64,000 nt of DNA from Waterburya agarophytonicola KI4 (lineage in GTDB: Bacteria > Cyanobacteriota > Cyanobacteriia > Cyanobacteriales > Xenococcaceae), in assembly GCF_020640915.1 (NCBI RefSeq), contig NZ_JADWDC010000007.1, positions 62,001 to 126,000 on the forward strand, read 5' to 3'. The notes beneath the pieces are model-generated. The model saw only the letters and a program-made list of their open reading frames with translations, was not told the DNA's origin and did not search any database. This document shows, piece by piece, positions 1 to 8,013 of this stretch (its first letter is position 1; each line of letters opens with the position of its first letter). Both the position numbers and the translations under genes were made by a program.

Positions 1-188
1 TGACCCGCTGCTAATTTTGCCAAGAATACAAACGCCCCAATTAAACCAGATGCACCAAAAGCTCCATAGATTGTTTTCCGCAAGCCTTTGTAGGGGGCTT
101 TCGCCTCTGCCCGCAGACGAGCATATTTTTCAGGAGTGAGGTTGTTTTTTTTTGCCCTCGCTAATTCTTCTGGGGATAGTTTTACCAT
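1..188 (-). CDS. DUF3493 (LPA3/Rep27-like) protein, C-terminus outside window
   Basis: The first 62 codons of a minus-strand gene are visible, starting MVKLSPEELARAKKN. A charged, helical N-terminus is followed from about residue 40 by a glycine/alanine-rich hydrophobic segment (IYGAFGASGLIGAFVFLAKL), which looks like a first membrane helix. This pattern matches the cyanobacterial/plastid DUF3493 family, some of whose plant members affect photosystem II accumulation. The family assignment rests on recognition of the N-terminal region only; the rest of the protein lies beyond base 1. The ATG at 186-188 is the only reasonable start seen. Confidence 0.6.
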   Translation of the reverse strand, partial: MVKLSPEELARAKKNNLTPEKYARLRAEAKAPYKGLRKTIYGAFGASGLIGAFVFLAKLAAG

Positions 189-250
189 TATTTAGATTTC
201 GTAATTTTTTTAAAGATATATCAAAATATATAGAATATATTAACGAAAAA

Positions 251-282
251 GGAGAGGTAAACCTAAACATGGCATCCCCTCC
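251..282 (-). terminator. Probable intrinsic terminator of petE
   Basis: On the minus strand GGAGGGG (276-282) pairs with CCTCTCC (251-257), allowing one G-U pair, and is followed by a run of T (A-run 246-250 on the plus strand). It lies about 36 nt downstream of the plastocyanin stop codon. Confidence 0.6.
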
Positions 283-318
283 AATTAAATTTCGAGCTAA
301 ATATTGCGCGATGGGAAA

Positions 319-678
319 TTACTGAACTACAACCTTACCAACCATTCCTGCACCACGATGGGGTTCGCAATAGTAGGAATATTCACCAGCTTCGTTGAAA
401 GTGCTTTCGTAGCCTTCTCCTGGGGAAAAAACTAAATTTTTGTGGGATTTGTCAGCAGCATTTTCAAACACTACGTTATGGGGAGACATTTTGTTGTTTG
501 CCCACTTAACTGTATCTCCTTCTTTGATGGTTACAGTTGCAGGCTCAAACTTAAGCATTCCGCCGTCAGTACCCATTTTTACTTCTACAGTATTAGCCAT
601 AGCGGGACTAACACTAAAGAAAAAGGTAGATACTACTAGTACTAGTGCGGACAATAACAAACTTATTTTTTTAGCCAT
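319..678 (-). CDS. petE: Plastocyanin precursor
   Basis: This is the blue copper protein that carries electrons from cytochrome b6f to photosystem I in the thylakoid lumen. The 119-residue precursor has a signal peptide (MAKK, hydrophobic core, AMA cleavage site near residue 28) and a mature plastocyanin fold. The copper ligands are visible: His67 in MSPHNVVF, and Cys104, His107 and Met112 in [11 protein letters not shown]. It is divergent from petJ, which encodes its functional substitute cytochrome c6, with 273 bp between the start codons. In cyanobacteria the two carriers are exchanged according to copper supply; that regulation is known for the family and inferred here. A hairpin terminator follows the gene. 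Confidence 0.97.
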   Translation of the reverse strand: MAKKISLLLSALVLVVSTFFFSVSPAMANTVEVKMGTDGGMLKFEPATVTIKEGDTVKWANNKMSPHNVVFENAADKSHKNLVFSPGEGYESTFNEAGEYSYYCEPHRGAGMVGKVVVQ

Positions 679-711
679 TTTGTTGAACTCTCTGTGTCAA
701 ATATGATTTTT

Positions 712-719
712 TGTAGTAA
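712..719. promoter_or_regulatory. Half-site TGTAGTAA in petE-petJ control region
   Basis: TGTAGTAA, 33 nt upstream of the petE start, is the exact reverse complement of TTACTACA at 818-825. BlaI/MecI-type repressors, the family of the copper regulator PetR, recognise TACA/TGTA-containing operators. The functional assignment is inference. Confidence 0.3.
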
Positions 720-817
720 ACATTCCTGAAAAATAGAGAATCGAGCATTAAAGCTGAATTCGGCTACTTTTATGGGAATTGAGTATTTTTTTCTTAGCTC
801 TATTCCTGATAAATATA

Positions 818-825
818 TTACTACA
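818..825. promoter_or_regulatory. Half-site TTACTACA in petE-petJ control region
   Basis: TTACTACA is the exact inverted counterpart of the element at 712-719. It lies 126 nt upstream of the petJ start codon. The role as a copper-regulator site is inferred from the sequence motif and the gene pair, not demonstrated. Confidence 0.3.
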
Positions 826-829
826 GAAG

Positions 830-868
830 TTTGACGAGTTGTAAAAGTTTGACAAGCTGTCTTTTGAC
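830..868 (+). promoter_or_regulatory. Three direct TTTGAC repeats upstream of petJ
   Basis: TTTGAC occurs at 830-835, 848-853 and 863-868 in the same orientation. The first two share AGTTTGAC. The hexamers resemble -35 boxes (TTGACA at 849-854) or a direct-repeat activator site. I see no convincing -10 partner. Confidence 0.3.
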
Positions 869-951
869 ATTCTTCCACTGCGATCGCACAATTAGCGATC
901 GATCCCAATCTACTATTTTGATTGAATTTTAAAACTTGGAGAGGAGAAACC

Positions 952-1287
952 ATGTTTGCCAGAATACTATCGACCTTAATGGCGTTTTTAACCGCAGCGA
1001 TGTTTGCCTTGGCAACTCCCGCTATCGCAGGAGATGCAGCTAGTGGTGCTAAAATTTTTAGTGCGAATTGCGCTGCTTGTCACGCTGGAGGCAACAACGT
1101 TGTTAATGGTGCAAAAACTTTAAAGAAAGATGCTTTAGAAAAATACGAAATGAATTCCATTGATGCTATTACTTATCAAGTAAACAACGGTAAAAACGCT
1201 ATGCCAGCTTTCAAAGGTCGTTTGACTGACGCTCAAATTGATGATGTCGCCACTTACGTCCTATCTCAATCCGAAGCAGGATGGTAA
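952..1287 (+). CDS. petJ: Cytochrome c6 precursor
   Basis: This lumenal c-type cytochrome replaces plastocyanin as donor to photosystem I, and to cytochrome oxidase, usually under copper limitation. The ATG at 952 follows a strong GAGGAGAAACC ribosome site; an upstream in-frame TTG is less likely. Residues 1-26 form a signal peptide ending AIA. The haem-binding CAACH motif has Cys40, Cys43 and His44, and Met84 in NAMPAF is the expected axial ligand. Length (111 aa precursor) and the C-terminal VATYVLSQSEAGW are typical of cytochrome c6. It is divergent from petE. Confidence 0.96.
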   Translation: MFARILSTLMAFLTAAMFALATPAIAGDAASGAKIFSANCAACHAGGNNVVNGAKTLKKDALEKYEMNSIDAITYQVNNGKNAMPAFKGRLTDAQIDDVATYVLSQSEAGW

Positions 1288-1288
1288 G

Positions 1289-1309
1289 AATAAGTAATAA
1301 GTAATAAGT
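1289..1309 (+). repeat. Heptanucleotide tandem repeat AATAAGT x3
   Basis: Three perfect copies of AATAAGT begin two bases after the petJ stop codon. Short heptameric tandem repeats at gene edges recur in this window (8479-8510, 34514-34553, 59991-60015). Confidence 0.7.
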
Positions 1310-1329
1310 ATTTTTTGATTACTTCTTCA

Positions 1330-1370
1330 ATCCTCGATCGCCTGTTACAGATGATTGAGGATATTTTTTA
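1330..1370 (+). terminator. Possible petJ terminator
   Basis: ATCCTC (1330-1335) pairs with GAGGAT (1357-1362), followed by ATTTTTTA. The loop is long (21 nt), so confidence is modest. Confidence 0.4.
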
Positions 1371-1449
1371 TCTAAAATATTATCTATCTCAATCTAGTAA
1401 ACTAAGCAGAAGAAAGTGTTACAAGGCAAATAGTTTAAGGCTTAAAAAT

Positions 1450-2595
1450 ATGGTGACAACTACAGGAATTAGCGATCGCTATCGGATCGAGACGAAACAG
1501 CTTGATATGCCTCCTCGTCTTTTATTAGGACCAGGTCCTGCTAATGTCAATCCTAGAGTACTCTCAGCAATGAGTATCAGTCCTGTAGGACATCTCGATC
1601 CTACTTATTTGGCATTGATGGACGAGATTAGAGACTTGTTGCGCTATGCTTGGCAGACTGAAAACGAACTAACTATTTCCGTCAGCGGTACGGGGACAGC
1701 AGCTATGGAAGCTACCCTCGCTAATGCAGTCGAACCAGGGGATGTTGTCTTAGTTGGGGTTAAAGGTTATTTTGGCAATCGTTTGGTAGATATGGCAGGA
1801 CGTTATGGTGGGGATGTCCGCACCATGACGAAGCCTTGGGGACAAGTATTTAGTCTTGAAGAAATCAAAACCAACCTAGAAAACCACAAGCCAGCTATCC
1901 TAGCCCTAGTTCACGCAGAGACATCTACAGGGGCGTGTCAACCTTTAGAAGGAGTGGCAGACTTATGCCACCAACACGGTTGCTTGTTAATTGTCGATAC
2001 GGTGACTAGTCTGGGAGGAGTTCCTCTATATATCGATGAATGGGGTATTGATTTAGCTTATAGTTGCAGCCAAAAAGGTTTGGGCTGTCCTCCTGGGGCT
2101 TCTCCTTTTACCATGAGTAGTCGGGCGGTAGAGAAACTAAATAACCGTCCCAAACCCGTACCCAACTGGTATTTGGATATGACTCTTTTGGCGAAATATT
2201 GGGGGGAACAACGAGTGTATCACCACACTGCACCGATTAATTCTAATTATGCTCTTCGGGAGTCTTTACGTATCGTCGCCGAAGAAGGTCTAGAACAACG
2301 CTGGAATCGCCACCAACAGAATGCGGAAATGCTCTGGTCTGGTTTGGCAGAATTGGGCTTATCTTGTCATGTAGATCGAGAACATCGTTTGCCTACCCTA
2401 ACTACCGTCAGAATTCCTGATGGGGTAGATGGCAAAGCGATCGCGCGTAAACTCTTGACCGAATATAATATTGAAATTGCTGGCGGTTTGGGCGAGTTGG
2501 GCGGAAAAGTCTGGCGTATTGGCTTAATGGGATACAATAGCCGTCCTGAAAATGTTCTTTTGCTTTTAGATGCTTTAGAGAAAGTTATTAAATAA
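1450..2595 (+). CDS. Alanine/serine-glyoxylate aminotransferase family (class V PLP)
   Basis: This is a class V PLP-dependent aminotransferase of the alanine-glyoxylate/serine-glyoxylate type, once called the soluble hydrogenase 42-kDa subunit in cyanobacteria. The expected role is transamination of glyoxylate in the photorespiratory glycolate pathway. The protein opens with the substrate-site motif LLLGPGPANVNPRVL, has SGTGTAAMEA for the cofactor phosphate, VHAETSTG and VDTVTSLGG in the large domain, and Lys209 in SCSQKGLGCPPG as Schiff-base lysine. The ATG at 1450 gives 381 residues, the normal length; the reading frame stays open 135 nt further upstream but lacks a convincing start. The amino-donor preference cannot be read from the sequence. 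Confidence 0.85.
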   Translation: MVTTTGISDRYRIETKQLDMPPRLLLGPGPANVNPRVLSAMSISPVGHLDPTYLALMDEIRDLLRYAWQTENELTISVSGTGTAAMEATLANAVEPGDVVLVGVKGYFGNRLVDMAGRYGGDVRTMTKPWGQVFSLEEIKTNLENHKPAILALVHAETSTGACQPLEGVADLCHQHGCLLIVDTVTSLGGVPLYIDEWGIDLAYSCSQKGLGCPPGASPFTMSSRAVEKLNNRPKPVPNWYLDMTLLAKYWGEQRVYHHTAPINSNYALRESLRIVAEEGLEQRWNRHQQNAEMLWSGLAELGLSCHVDREHRLPTLTTVRIPDGVDGKAIARKLLTEYNIEIAGGLGELGGKVWRIGLMGYNSRPENVLLLLDALEKVIK

Positions 2596-2783
2596 TAAAT
2601 AAAGATTCGGATACTGTTTATCTGGTTTTTCACACCAGAGTTGGCGAAGGCAAAGGTTACAATGTTAGATCTAAAACCAAAATTATTTCGCGTCGAAATA
2701 CTAGCGATCATTTAAGCCTTGAGAAAGATGCTAAATTTTTACTAGATATAAGATATCAAGTAATGTTAAGTTTTAGAGTATAA
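2592..2783 (+). other. Possible gene remnant in the 2596-2941 gap
   Basis: The 346-bp gap between the aminotransferase and CP12 holds no clear gene. One plus-strand frame stays open for 64 codons and reads like protein (TVYLVFHTRVGEGKGYNVRS), but it has no plausible start codon or ribosome site. It could be the tail of a decayed gene or chance. The rest of the gap is AT-rich, and presumably contains the cp12 promoter. Confidence 0.2.
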
Positions 2784-2941
2784 ATGCCTAGTCGCCCTAT
2801 CTGGAAAAAAATATCGATTAAATTACCAAAACAAGGTTAGATTACAATATTTTCCATAGCTAAAGAGTATGAGTGATTACCAAAGCTAGATAAGGGTGCG
2901 TGGCATAATATAACATGAATTTCAATATAAGAGGACTAAAA

Positions 2942-3166
2942 ATGAGCGATATACAAGAGCAAATACAAAAAGAAAGAGAATCAGCCAGAGAAGTTTGTAG
3001 CGTTGAAGGAGCGAGTTCTGGAGAATGTGCGGCAGCTTGGGATACAGTAGAAGAACTTTCGGCAGAAGCAGCACACCAAAAACAAAAAACTCCTGAAAAA
3101 AGCTCTTTAGAGAAATATTGCGATGATAATCCTGATGCTCTAGAGTGCCGAGTTTACGAAGACTAA
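2942..3166 (+). CDS. cp12: Calvin cycle regulator CP12
   Basis: CP12 is a small, largely disordered protein. In the dark it forms disulphides and locks GAPDH and phosphoribulokinase into an inactive complex. The 74-residue product has both redox cysteine pairs: Cys19/Cys29 around the conserved AAWDTVEELSAEAAH segment, and Cys60/Cys69 in the C-terminal YCDDNPDALECRVYED, which docks on GAPDH. The ATG at 2942 is preceded by AGAGGACT; an upstream in-frame TTG at 2915 is less likely. A rho-independent terminator follows, suggesting a single-gene transcript. There is no CBS-domain fusion. Confidence 0.95.
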   Translation: MSDIQEQIQKERESAREVCSVEGASSGECAAAWDTVEELSAEAAHQKQKTPEKSSLEKYCDDNPDALECRVYED

Positions 3167-3208
3167 AAACTGTTGTAAATAAACCAAAAGTTTTTAAGTA
3201 GACATTTT

Positions 3209-3243
3209 CCCGCAACCGATCTACGGATAGGATGCGGGTTTTT
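3209..3243 (+). terminator. Terminator of cp12
   Basis: CCCGCA (3209-3214) and TGCGGG (3233-3238) form a GC-rich stem directly followed by five T. It is 43 nt after the cp12 stop. Confidence 0.75.
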
Positions 3244-3374
3244 AATAATCGCCCCAGCCAAGAGACTCGATTCTAGATTAACTCGTGATTACTGAGTTAT
3301 AGTACGAGAATTTTGATTCTTTTTGGTTAAAATTATGAAAGCTCAAGTAAGAAGCCGTTTATACAATTGCGTCG

Positions 3375-4985
3375 ATGGATAACAATCTTGTAGGACAAAC
3401 TATTCAGGGACGTTATTACGTCGTCAAACAACTAGGACGCGGTGGTGTGGGAGTTACATTTGTAGCTCAAGATCAGCAGTGTTTTGATAGCTTGTGTGTC
3501 GTCAAACAACTAAAGCCCAAATCTGCCAGTGATAAAACTCTCGAAATAGCCAGGCGGTTGTTTAATCGAGAAGCAGAAATTATGAATCGTTTGGGAGATT
3601 GCGATCGCATTCCTCGATTATTAGCTTATTTTGAACACCAAAACGACTTCTTTTTAGTTCAAGAATTGATTGAAGGACAGGATCTTAGTAATGAAATAAT
3701 TGCGGGTCAACCTTGGTCGGAAGAAAAAACTATTGGTTTGCTCAAAGATATTCTCGAAGTATTGCAAGTTGTTCAGCAATATAGCGTTATTCATCGAGAT
3801 CTCAAGCCTTCCAATTTAATGCGTCGCGATAAAGATAAGAAGATTGTTTTGATTGACTTTGGTTCAGTCAAACAAGTCAGTACCCAGATCGTTGATGCAG
3901 CAGGAGAAGTTAAACAAACCGTAGCGGTTGGCACAAAGTCTTATATGCCCATGGAACAAATGATGGGTCGCCCAGGGTTTTATAGTGATATTTATGCGGT
4001 GGGTGTGATTGCCATTCAAGCCTTAACAGGCATACCGCCTAAAAGGTATACCATCAGTCAAGATGGCGAATTAATTTGGCGCAGTTTACTCGACCCAAAC
4101 GTTAGCTATCGACCACAATTTCTCAATATTTTAGACAAGATGGTGCGCTATCGTCACCAAGAAAGATATAGTTCCGCAGGAGTTGTATTATCCGATCTAA
4201 AACAGTTAGATGATAAAACAATTCTAGTTCCCAAAAAGAATCATTTGTCTACTTCTCCTAAAGTTCCCTCGACTCATATTATTTCAGGAGGAAACCCCCA
4301 AGCTAATGGGGCGAAAAATGGATCGACTTTAATCATCAACAATGGATCTGGAGTAGCTAATAACGGGAAAAATTCGACACCCAATCAAGTTACTAATAAT
4401 TCTCAAACTGCGACTAAAAAACCTCCTCTCAAACTATTTGGTGCGATCGCTGCTGCTGCTGTAGCTATTGGGGGTTTGGGATTTTGGCTTTTGTCCCAAT
4501 CAGAAAATCCCGAACCCGAAACCAATTTATCTTTATATGAAAATGCCAGCGAGGGTTTTAGGGTTGATTATCCTGAAGCTTGGTCTAAACAAAATCGAGA
4601 CGATTTCTTTGCGACGGGAGTCGTGTTTTTCTCCCCCCTAGAAGATGAATCAGATCAATTTAAAGAAAGAGTTAGCGTGTTAGTAGAAAACTTATCTGAA
4701 GAAGTTTCTTTAGATGGATATACTGAGCGTTCTATTACTGAAATTAAAAAGTTATCAGACCCCTATGTTGGAGAAGCTAAATTTGTTAATTTTGGCGAGG
4801 ATGAAGGGCGACAAGTAGTCTACACGGGAGAAGAAAATGGCAATACCGTACAAAAAATGCAAACTTGGTCGGTTAAAGAAGATAAAGCTTACGTTATTAC
4901 CTATACGGCTCGAATTGATAGCTACAATAGTTATTTACCCACAGTAGAAAAGATGATCGAGTCTTTTGAAACTATTAGTAATTAA
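3375..4985 (+). CDS. Membrane-anchored Ser/Thr protein kinase with PsbP-like C-terminal domain
   Basis: This is a Hanks-type protein kinase of 536 residues. The cytosolic catalytic domain spans about residues 12-275. It has a glycine loop GRGGVG, Lys44 in CVVKQL, the catalytic loop HRDLKPSN (His140, Asp142) and the metal site DFG (Asp161), so it should be active. A Ser/Thr/Asn-rich linker (about 285-350) leads to one membrane helix (about 354-376). The outside part (390-536) begins YENASEGFRVDYPEAWSKQ and ends PTVEKMIESFETI, a pattern of the PsbP/Mog1-like lipoprotein-tail fold seen in several cyanobacterial kinases. It could act as a periplasmic or lumenal sensor. The ATG at 3375 gives the full glycine loop. 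It ends 31 nt from convergent lysC. Confidence 0.85.
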   Translation: MDNNLVGQTIQGRYYVVKQLGRGGVGVTFVAQDQQCFDSLCVVKQLKPKSASDKTLEIARRLFNREAEIMNRLGDCDRIPRLLAYFEHQNDFFLVQELIEGQDLSNEIIAGQPWSEEKTIGLLKDILEVLQVVQQYSVIHRDLKPSNLMRRDKDKKIVLIDFGSVKQVSTQIVDAAGEVKQTVAVGTKSYMPMEQMMGRPGFYSDIYAVGVIAIQALTGIPPKRYTISQDGELIWRSLLDPNVSYRPQFLNILDKMVRYRHQERYSSAGVVLSDLKQLDDKTILVPKKNHLSTSPKVPSTHIISGGNPQANGAKNGSTLIINNGSGVANNGKNSTPNQVTNNSQTATKKPPLKLFGAIAAAAVAIGGLGFWLLSQSENPEPETNLSLYENASEGFRVDYPEAWSKQNRDDFFATGVVFFSPLEDESDQFKERVSVLVENLSEEVSLDGYTERSITEIKKLSDPYVGEAKFVNFGEDEGRQVVYTGEENGNTVQKMQTWSVKEDKAYVITYTARIDSYNSYLPTVEKMIESFETISN

Positions 4986-5016
4986 GAATTATTGGTTATT
5001 GGTCGCTGGCAACAAA

Positions 5017-6828
5017 TCAGGTGGGAATAGTTACGTTTTCTTGAGTACCCAATCCAAAAGCGGAATGAACTGCTTGGAGTGCCTTGACTCCTTCAGCTTC
5101 GTCTATGACGCAACTAATTTTGATTTCTGATGTGGTGATCATTTGAATATTAATTTTTTCTTGGGCTAAGGCTGCAAAGAACTTGGCAGCTACCCCTGGG
5201 TGTCCGATCATACCCGCCCCAACTACACTTAATTTGGCGATCGCTTTATCTCCTGTAGCTTCTCCACAACCGATTTTTTTGTTTAATTCTCCAATTACCT
5301 GACAAGCTATATCTGCATCATCGCGATCAACGGTAAAGGCGATATCGCGGGTAGGAAGATCGTTAATAATATGACAGCGTTGGGATTGGATGATTGCATC
5401 TACACTAATATTTTTCTGGGCTAGTAAAGAGAAAATTTGTGCTGCCATACCTGGGGTATCTGGTACGTGACGGATGGCAATTCTAGCTTGTTCGTTATCT
5501 AATGCTACCCCTCGAACTGGAGGATGCGCCCCTTCATATTTGTTTGCCGTAATTTCTTTTTGGGAATTGAGATCGATATCAAAAGCCTGGGATAATAGAT
5601 GCAATGCGCGATCGCATTCTGACTCGTTAATGACACAGCTTACTTTGACTTCAGAAGTAGAAATCATTTGAATATTAATTTTGGCATCAGCCAGCACTTT
5701 AAACATCTTAGCTGCAATACCTGGACGACCGATCATGCCCGCCCCAGAGATAGCTACCTTCGCAATCTTGCGATCGACAATTACTTCTGCTTGTTCTAAA
5801 GCATCGGCACTAGTACGAAGAGAAGGAGCGATGGCAGTTGCTACGGCTTCAGCTTGGTTTAAAACCTTGTTAACGACGGTAAAAGCAATATCGTTACTAT
5901 TACCATCGTGAATCGATTGAATGATTAAATCTACGTCAATACTTTGTCGAGAAATCTCTCCAAACAAATTGGCAGCTACCCCAGGAAAATCGGGCACGCG
6001 CAATAATGCTACTTTTGCTTGATCTCGATCTATTTCCACCCCGTCTACGGCTTTGGCTATTTCCATTCCTTGCAAAGAACGGGGTTGGGGCAAACGAGAA
6101 ACTACTCTCGTACCAGGGCGATCGCTCCAACTAGATAATACCACCAAAGGCATCCCGTAATTGCGCGCAATTTCTACAGCGCGGGGATGCAATACTTTTG
6201 CCCCCAAACTAGCTAATTCCAACATTTCATCGGCAGTAATCTCGGACATCAGTCGGGCAGAAGGTACGAGACGAGGATCTGTAGTGAGAATGCCAGGTAC
6301 ATCAGTATAAATTTCGCAGCGATCGGCTTTTAAGGAGGCTGCTAAAGCCACTGCTGAGGTATCCGAACCACCTCTACCTAAAGTCGTAATTTCTAAATCT
6401 GCGGTACTGCTGACCCCTTGAAAACCAGCCACCACTACCACTTCACCTTTATCTAGATGTCTTTCAAGGCGATCGGTACATACTTGTAAAATTCTGGCAC
6501 GACTATGTTCTGCTTCGGTGACAATTCCTACCTGCGCCCCCGTTAGAGAAATAGCTGGCTGTCCTAATTCTTGTAACGCCATACTCAACAGGGCGATCGT
6601 TACTTGTTCCCCTGTGGATAGCAACATATCCATTTCCCGACGACAGGGGTTACTAGATATTTCGTTTGCTAGCTTAACCAAGGTATCAGTTGTCTTGCCC
6701 ATGGCAGAGACTACTACTACTAAGCTGTTTCCTTGTTGTACTGTCTTTTTGATTCTATTGGCAACAGCCTGGATACGTTCTACCGAACCAACAGATGTCC
6801 CGCCGTATTTCTGAACCACCAACGCCAT
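5017..6828 (-). CDS. lysC: Aspartate kinase with four ACT domains
   Basis: This enzyme phosphorylates aspartate, the first step to lysine, threonine, methionine and isoleucine. The amino-acid kinase domain covers residues 1 to about 245, starting [12 protein letters not shown] and containing [15 protein letters not shown] and [12 protein letters not shown]. Two pairs of ACT domains follow (about 265-420 and 440-595). The pairs resemble each other strongly, each containing a VxGAGMIGxPGxAAKxF motif and an [16 protein letters not shown] motif. The duplicated ACT pair and 603-residue length are typical of cyanobacterial LysC and imply feedback control by lysine and/or threonine. The ATG at 6826-6828 is well placed before VVQKYGG. 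It is convergent with the kinase gene. Confidence 0.95.
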   Translation of the reverse strand: MALVVQKYGGTSVGSVERIQAVANRIKKTVQQGNSLVVVVSAMGKTTDTLVKLANEISSNPCRREMDMLLSTGEQVTIALLSMALQELGQPAISLTGAQVGIVTEAEHSRARILQVCTDRLERHLDKGEVVVVAGFQGVSSTADLEITTLGRGGSDTSAVALAASLKADRCEIYTDVPGILTTDPRLVPSARLMSEITADEMLELASLGAKVLHPRAVEIARNYGMPLVVLSSWSDRPGTRVVSRLPQPRSLQGMEIAKAVDGVEIDRDQAKVALLRVPDFPGVAANLFGEISRQSIDVDLIIQSIHDGNSNDIAFTVVNKVLNQAEAVATAIAPSLRTSADALEQAEVIVDRKIAKVAISGAGMIGRPGIAAKMFKVLADAKINIQMISTSEVKVSCVINESECDRALHLLSQAFDIDLNSQKEITANKYEGAHPPVRGVALDNEQARIAIRHVPDTPGMAAQIFSLLAQKNISVDAIIQSQRCHIINDLPTRDIAFTVDRDDADIACQVIGELNKKIGCGEATGDKAIAKLSVVGAGMIGHPGVAAKFFAALAQEKINIQMITTSEIKISCVIDEAEGVKALQAVHSAFGLGTQENVTIPT

Positions 6829-6939
6829 AATATTATTCTCTCATTCCCACAGGAGGCATCGCTTATATTATCAGTTATTAGCTACAAGTTGCCAGTTGTT
6901 TATTGAATTTTTGGTAGATATTTAGATAATTAATTTGAT

Positions 6940-7161
6940 TTAGACCTTTTGTAATTGTCCTCTAAAAATGTCTGCCTCGGGCAAAGATGAACCTTCTTCT
7001 ATCGATGAGTTGACCATCAATTGTAAAACTTCCTTGGCATTACTTAGTGCTTCTTCGTAGGTATCTCCGTAGGTCTGACAAAGCTCTCCCCATTCAGGTA
7101 AGGTAACTACAAAGCAACTGTCTTTTTTTGACCACTGAATCACCATACTGTAATTCAACAT
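6940..7161 (-). CDS. HicB-like protein (orphan)
   Basis: The 73-residue protein has the partial RNase H-like fold of HicB antitoxins: a first strand YSMVIQWSKKDSCFVVTLPEWGEL, then GDTYEEALSNAKEVLQLMV as the conserved helix. In true HicAB systems HicB is an antitoxin paired with the RNA-cleaving toxin HicA. No HicA-sized frame with its double-stranded-RNA-binding motif lies on either side, and no DNA-binding tail is present, so a toxin-antitoxin role is not supported here. Orphan HicB-like genes are common in cyanobacteria and of unknown job. The start is an ATG; the next genes are divergent or separate. Confidence 0.7.
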   Translation of the reverse strand: MLNYSMVIQWSKKDSCFVVTLPEWGELCQTYGDTYEEALSNAKEVLQLMVNSSIEEGSSLPEADIFRGQLQKV

Positions 7162-7353
7162 TTTGATTCTACTCCGTAATGATTGAGAGTTAAGTTTGAC
7201 TAGATCGACTAAAATGATTTGTTTAATAATGATTTGTTTAATAACAGATCTGAAACTGCTAGACTCAAATTATCTTGAGATCAATAGGTGTTTGTCTACT
7301 TAATCTTAAATAAAGATCTTCAGAACGTCATCTTTAAAAATTGATAATCAATA

Positions 7354-8013
7354 ATGACGATTAAAGCAGTAATTTTCGATCTTGATGGCTTGCTGGTAGA
7401 TTCCGAACCTCTATGGCAAGAAGCAGAAATATTGGTTTTTCAAGAGGTTAATATTACTTTGACTTCAGAACTATGCTTGCGAACCAAAGGTTTGAGGATC
7501 GATGAGGTGGTTGATTATTGGTATCAACAATATCCTTGGACAAATCTTAGCAAACAAGAGATTGAAAAAGCGATCGTCGTCAAAGTAATTGAGTTGATTT
7601 ATCTCAAGGGCAAACCATTACCAGGAGTGGATTATGCTATATCTTTTGTGCGACAGAAGCAGGTTAAAATTGCTTTAGCTTCTTCTTCTTCCTTAAAAAT
7701 TATTCAGGCTACTCTAGAAAAACTCAACCTAACAGAGGTATTTACTGAAATATATTCAGCAGAGTCGGAAATATTGGGCAAACCCCACCCAGGAGTATAT
7801 TTAACCACTGCTAATAAGTTAAACGTCACACCGCAAGAATGTTTGGCGTTAGAAGACTCGTTAAATGGAGTGTTGGCGGCCAAAGCAGCACAAATGAAGT
7901 GCATTGCCATACCCGAATTGGGACAGCAGAATAATCTTCGATTTGCGATCGCTGATAAGATTCTTCGTTCTTTAACAGAATTGAATGATGAAATTTGGGA
8001 TAGTTTGAACTAA
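7354..8013 (+). CDS. HAD-superfamily sugar-phosphate phosphatase
   Basis: This is a 219-residue haloacid dehalogenase-like hydrolase of the beta-phosphoglucomutase/2-deoxyglucose-6-phosphatase subfamily. Motif I is FDLDGLLVDSE with nucleophile Asp9 and acid/base Asp11. Motif II is ASSSS, motif III the lysine of GKPHPGVY, and motif IV ALEDSLNGVLAAKAA. An alpha-helical cap lies between motifs I and II, as expected for small phosphorylated sugars. The exact substrate is not evident. Its 3' end overlaps the end of the convergent peroxiredoxin gene by 4 bp. A second, similar-sized HAD gene lies at 38351-39010. Confidence 0.85.
   Translation: MTIKAVIFDLDGLLVDSEPLWQEAEILVFQEVNITLTSELCLRTKGLRIDEVVDYWYQQYPWTNLSKQEIEKAIVVKVIELIYLKGKPLPGVDYAISFVRQKQVKIALASSSSLKIIQATLEKLNLTEVFTEIYSAESEILGKPHPGVYLTTANKLNVTPQECLALEDSLNGVLAAKAAQMKCIAIPELGQQNNLRFAIADKILRSLTELNDEIWDSLN

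Noticed and set aside
663-953. Minus-strand 96-codon frame across the petE-petJ spacer
   Set aside because: It overlaps the petE start and the petJ ribosome site, shows no family features and starts with a weak codon; the spacer is better explained as a divergent promoter region.
6940-7161. HicB-like gene as a toxin-antitoxin system
   Set aside because: No HicA partner frame lies next to it and the protein has no DNA-binding extension.
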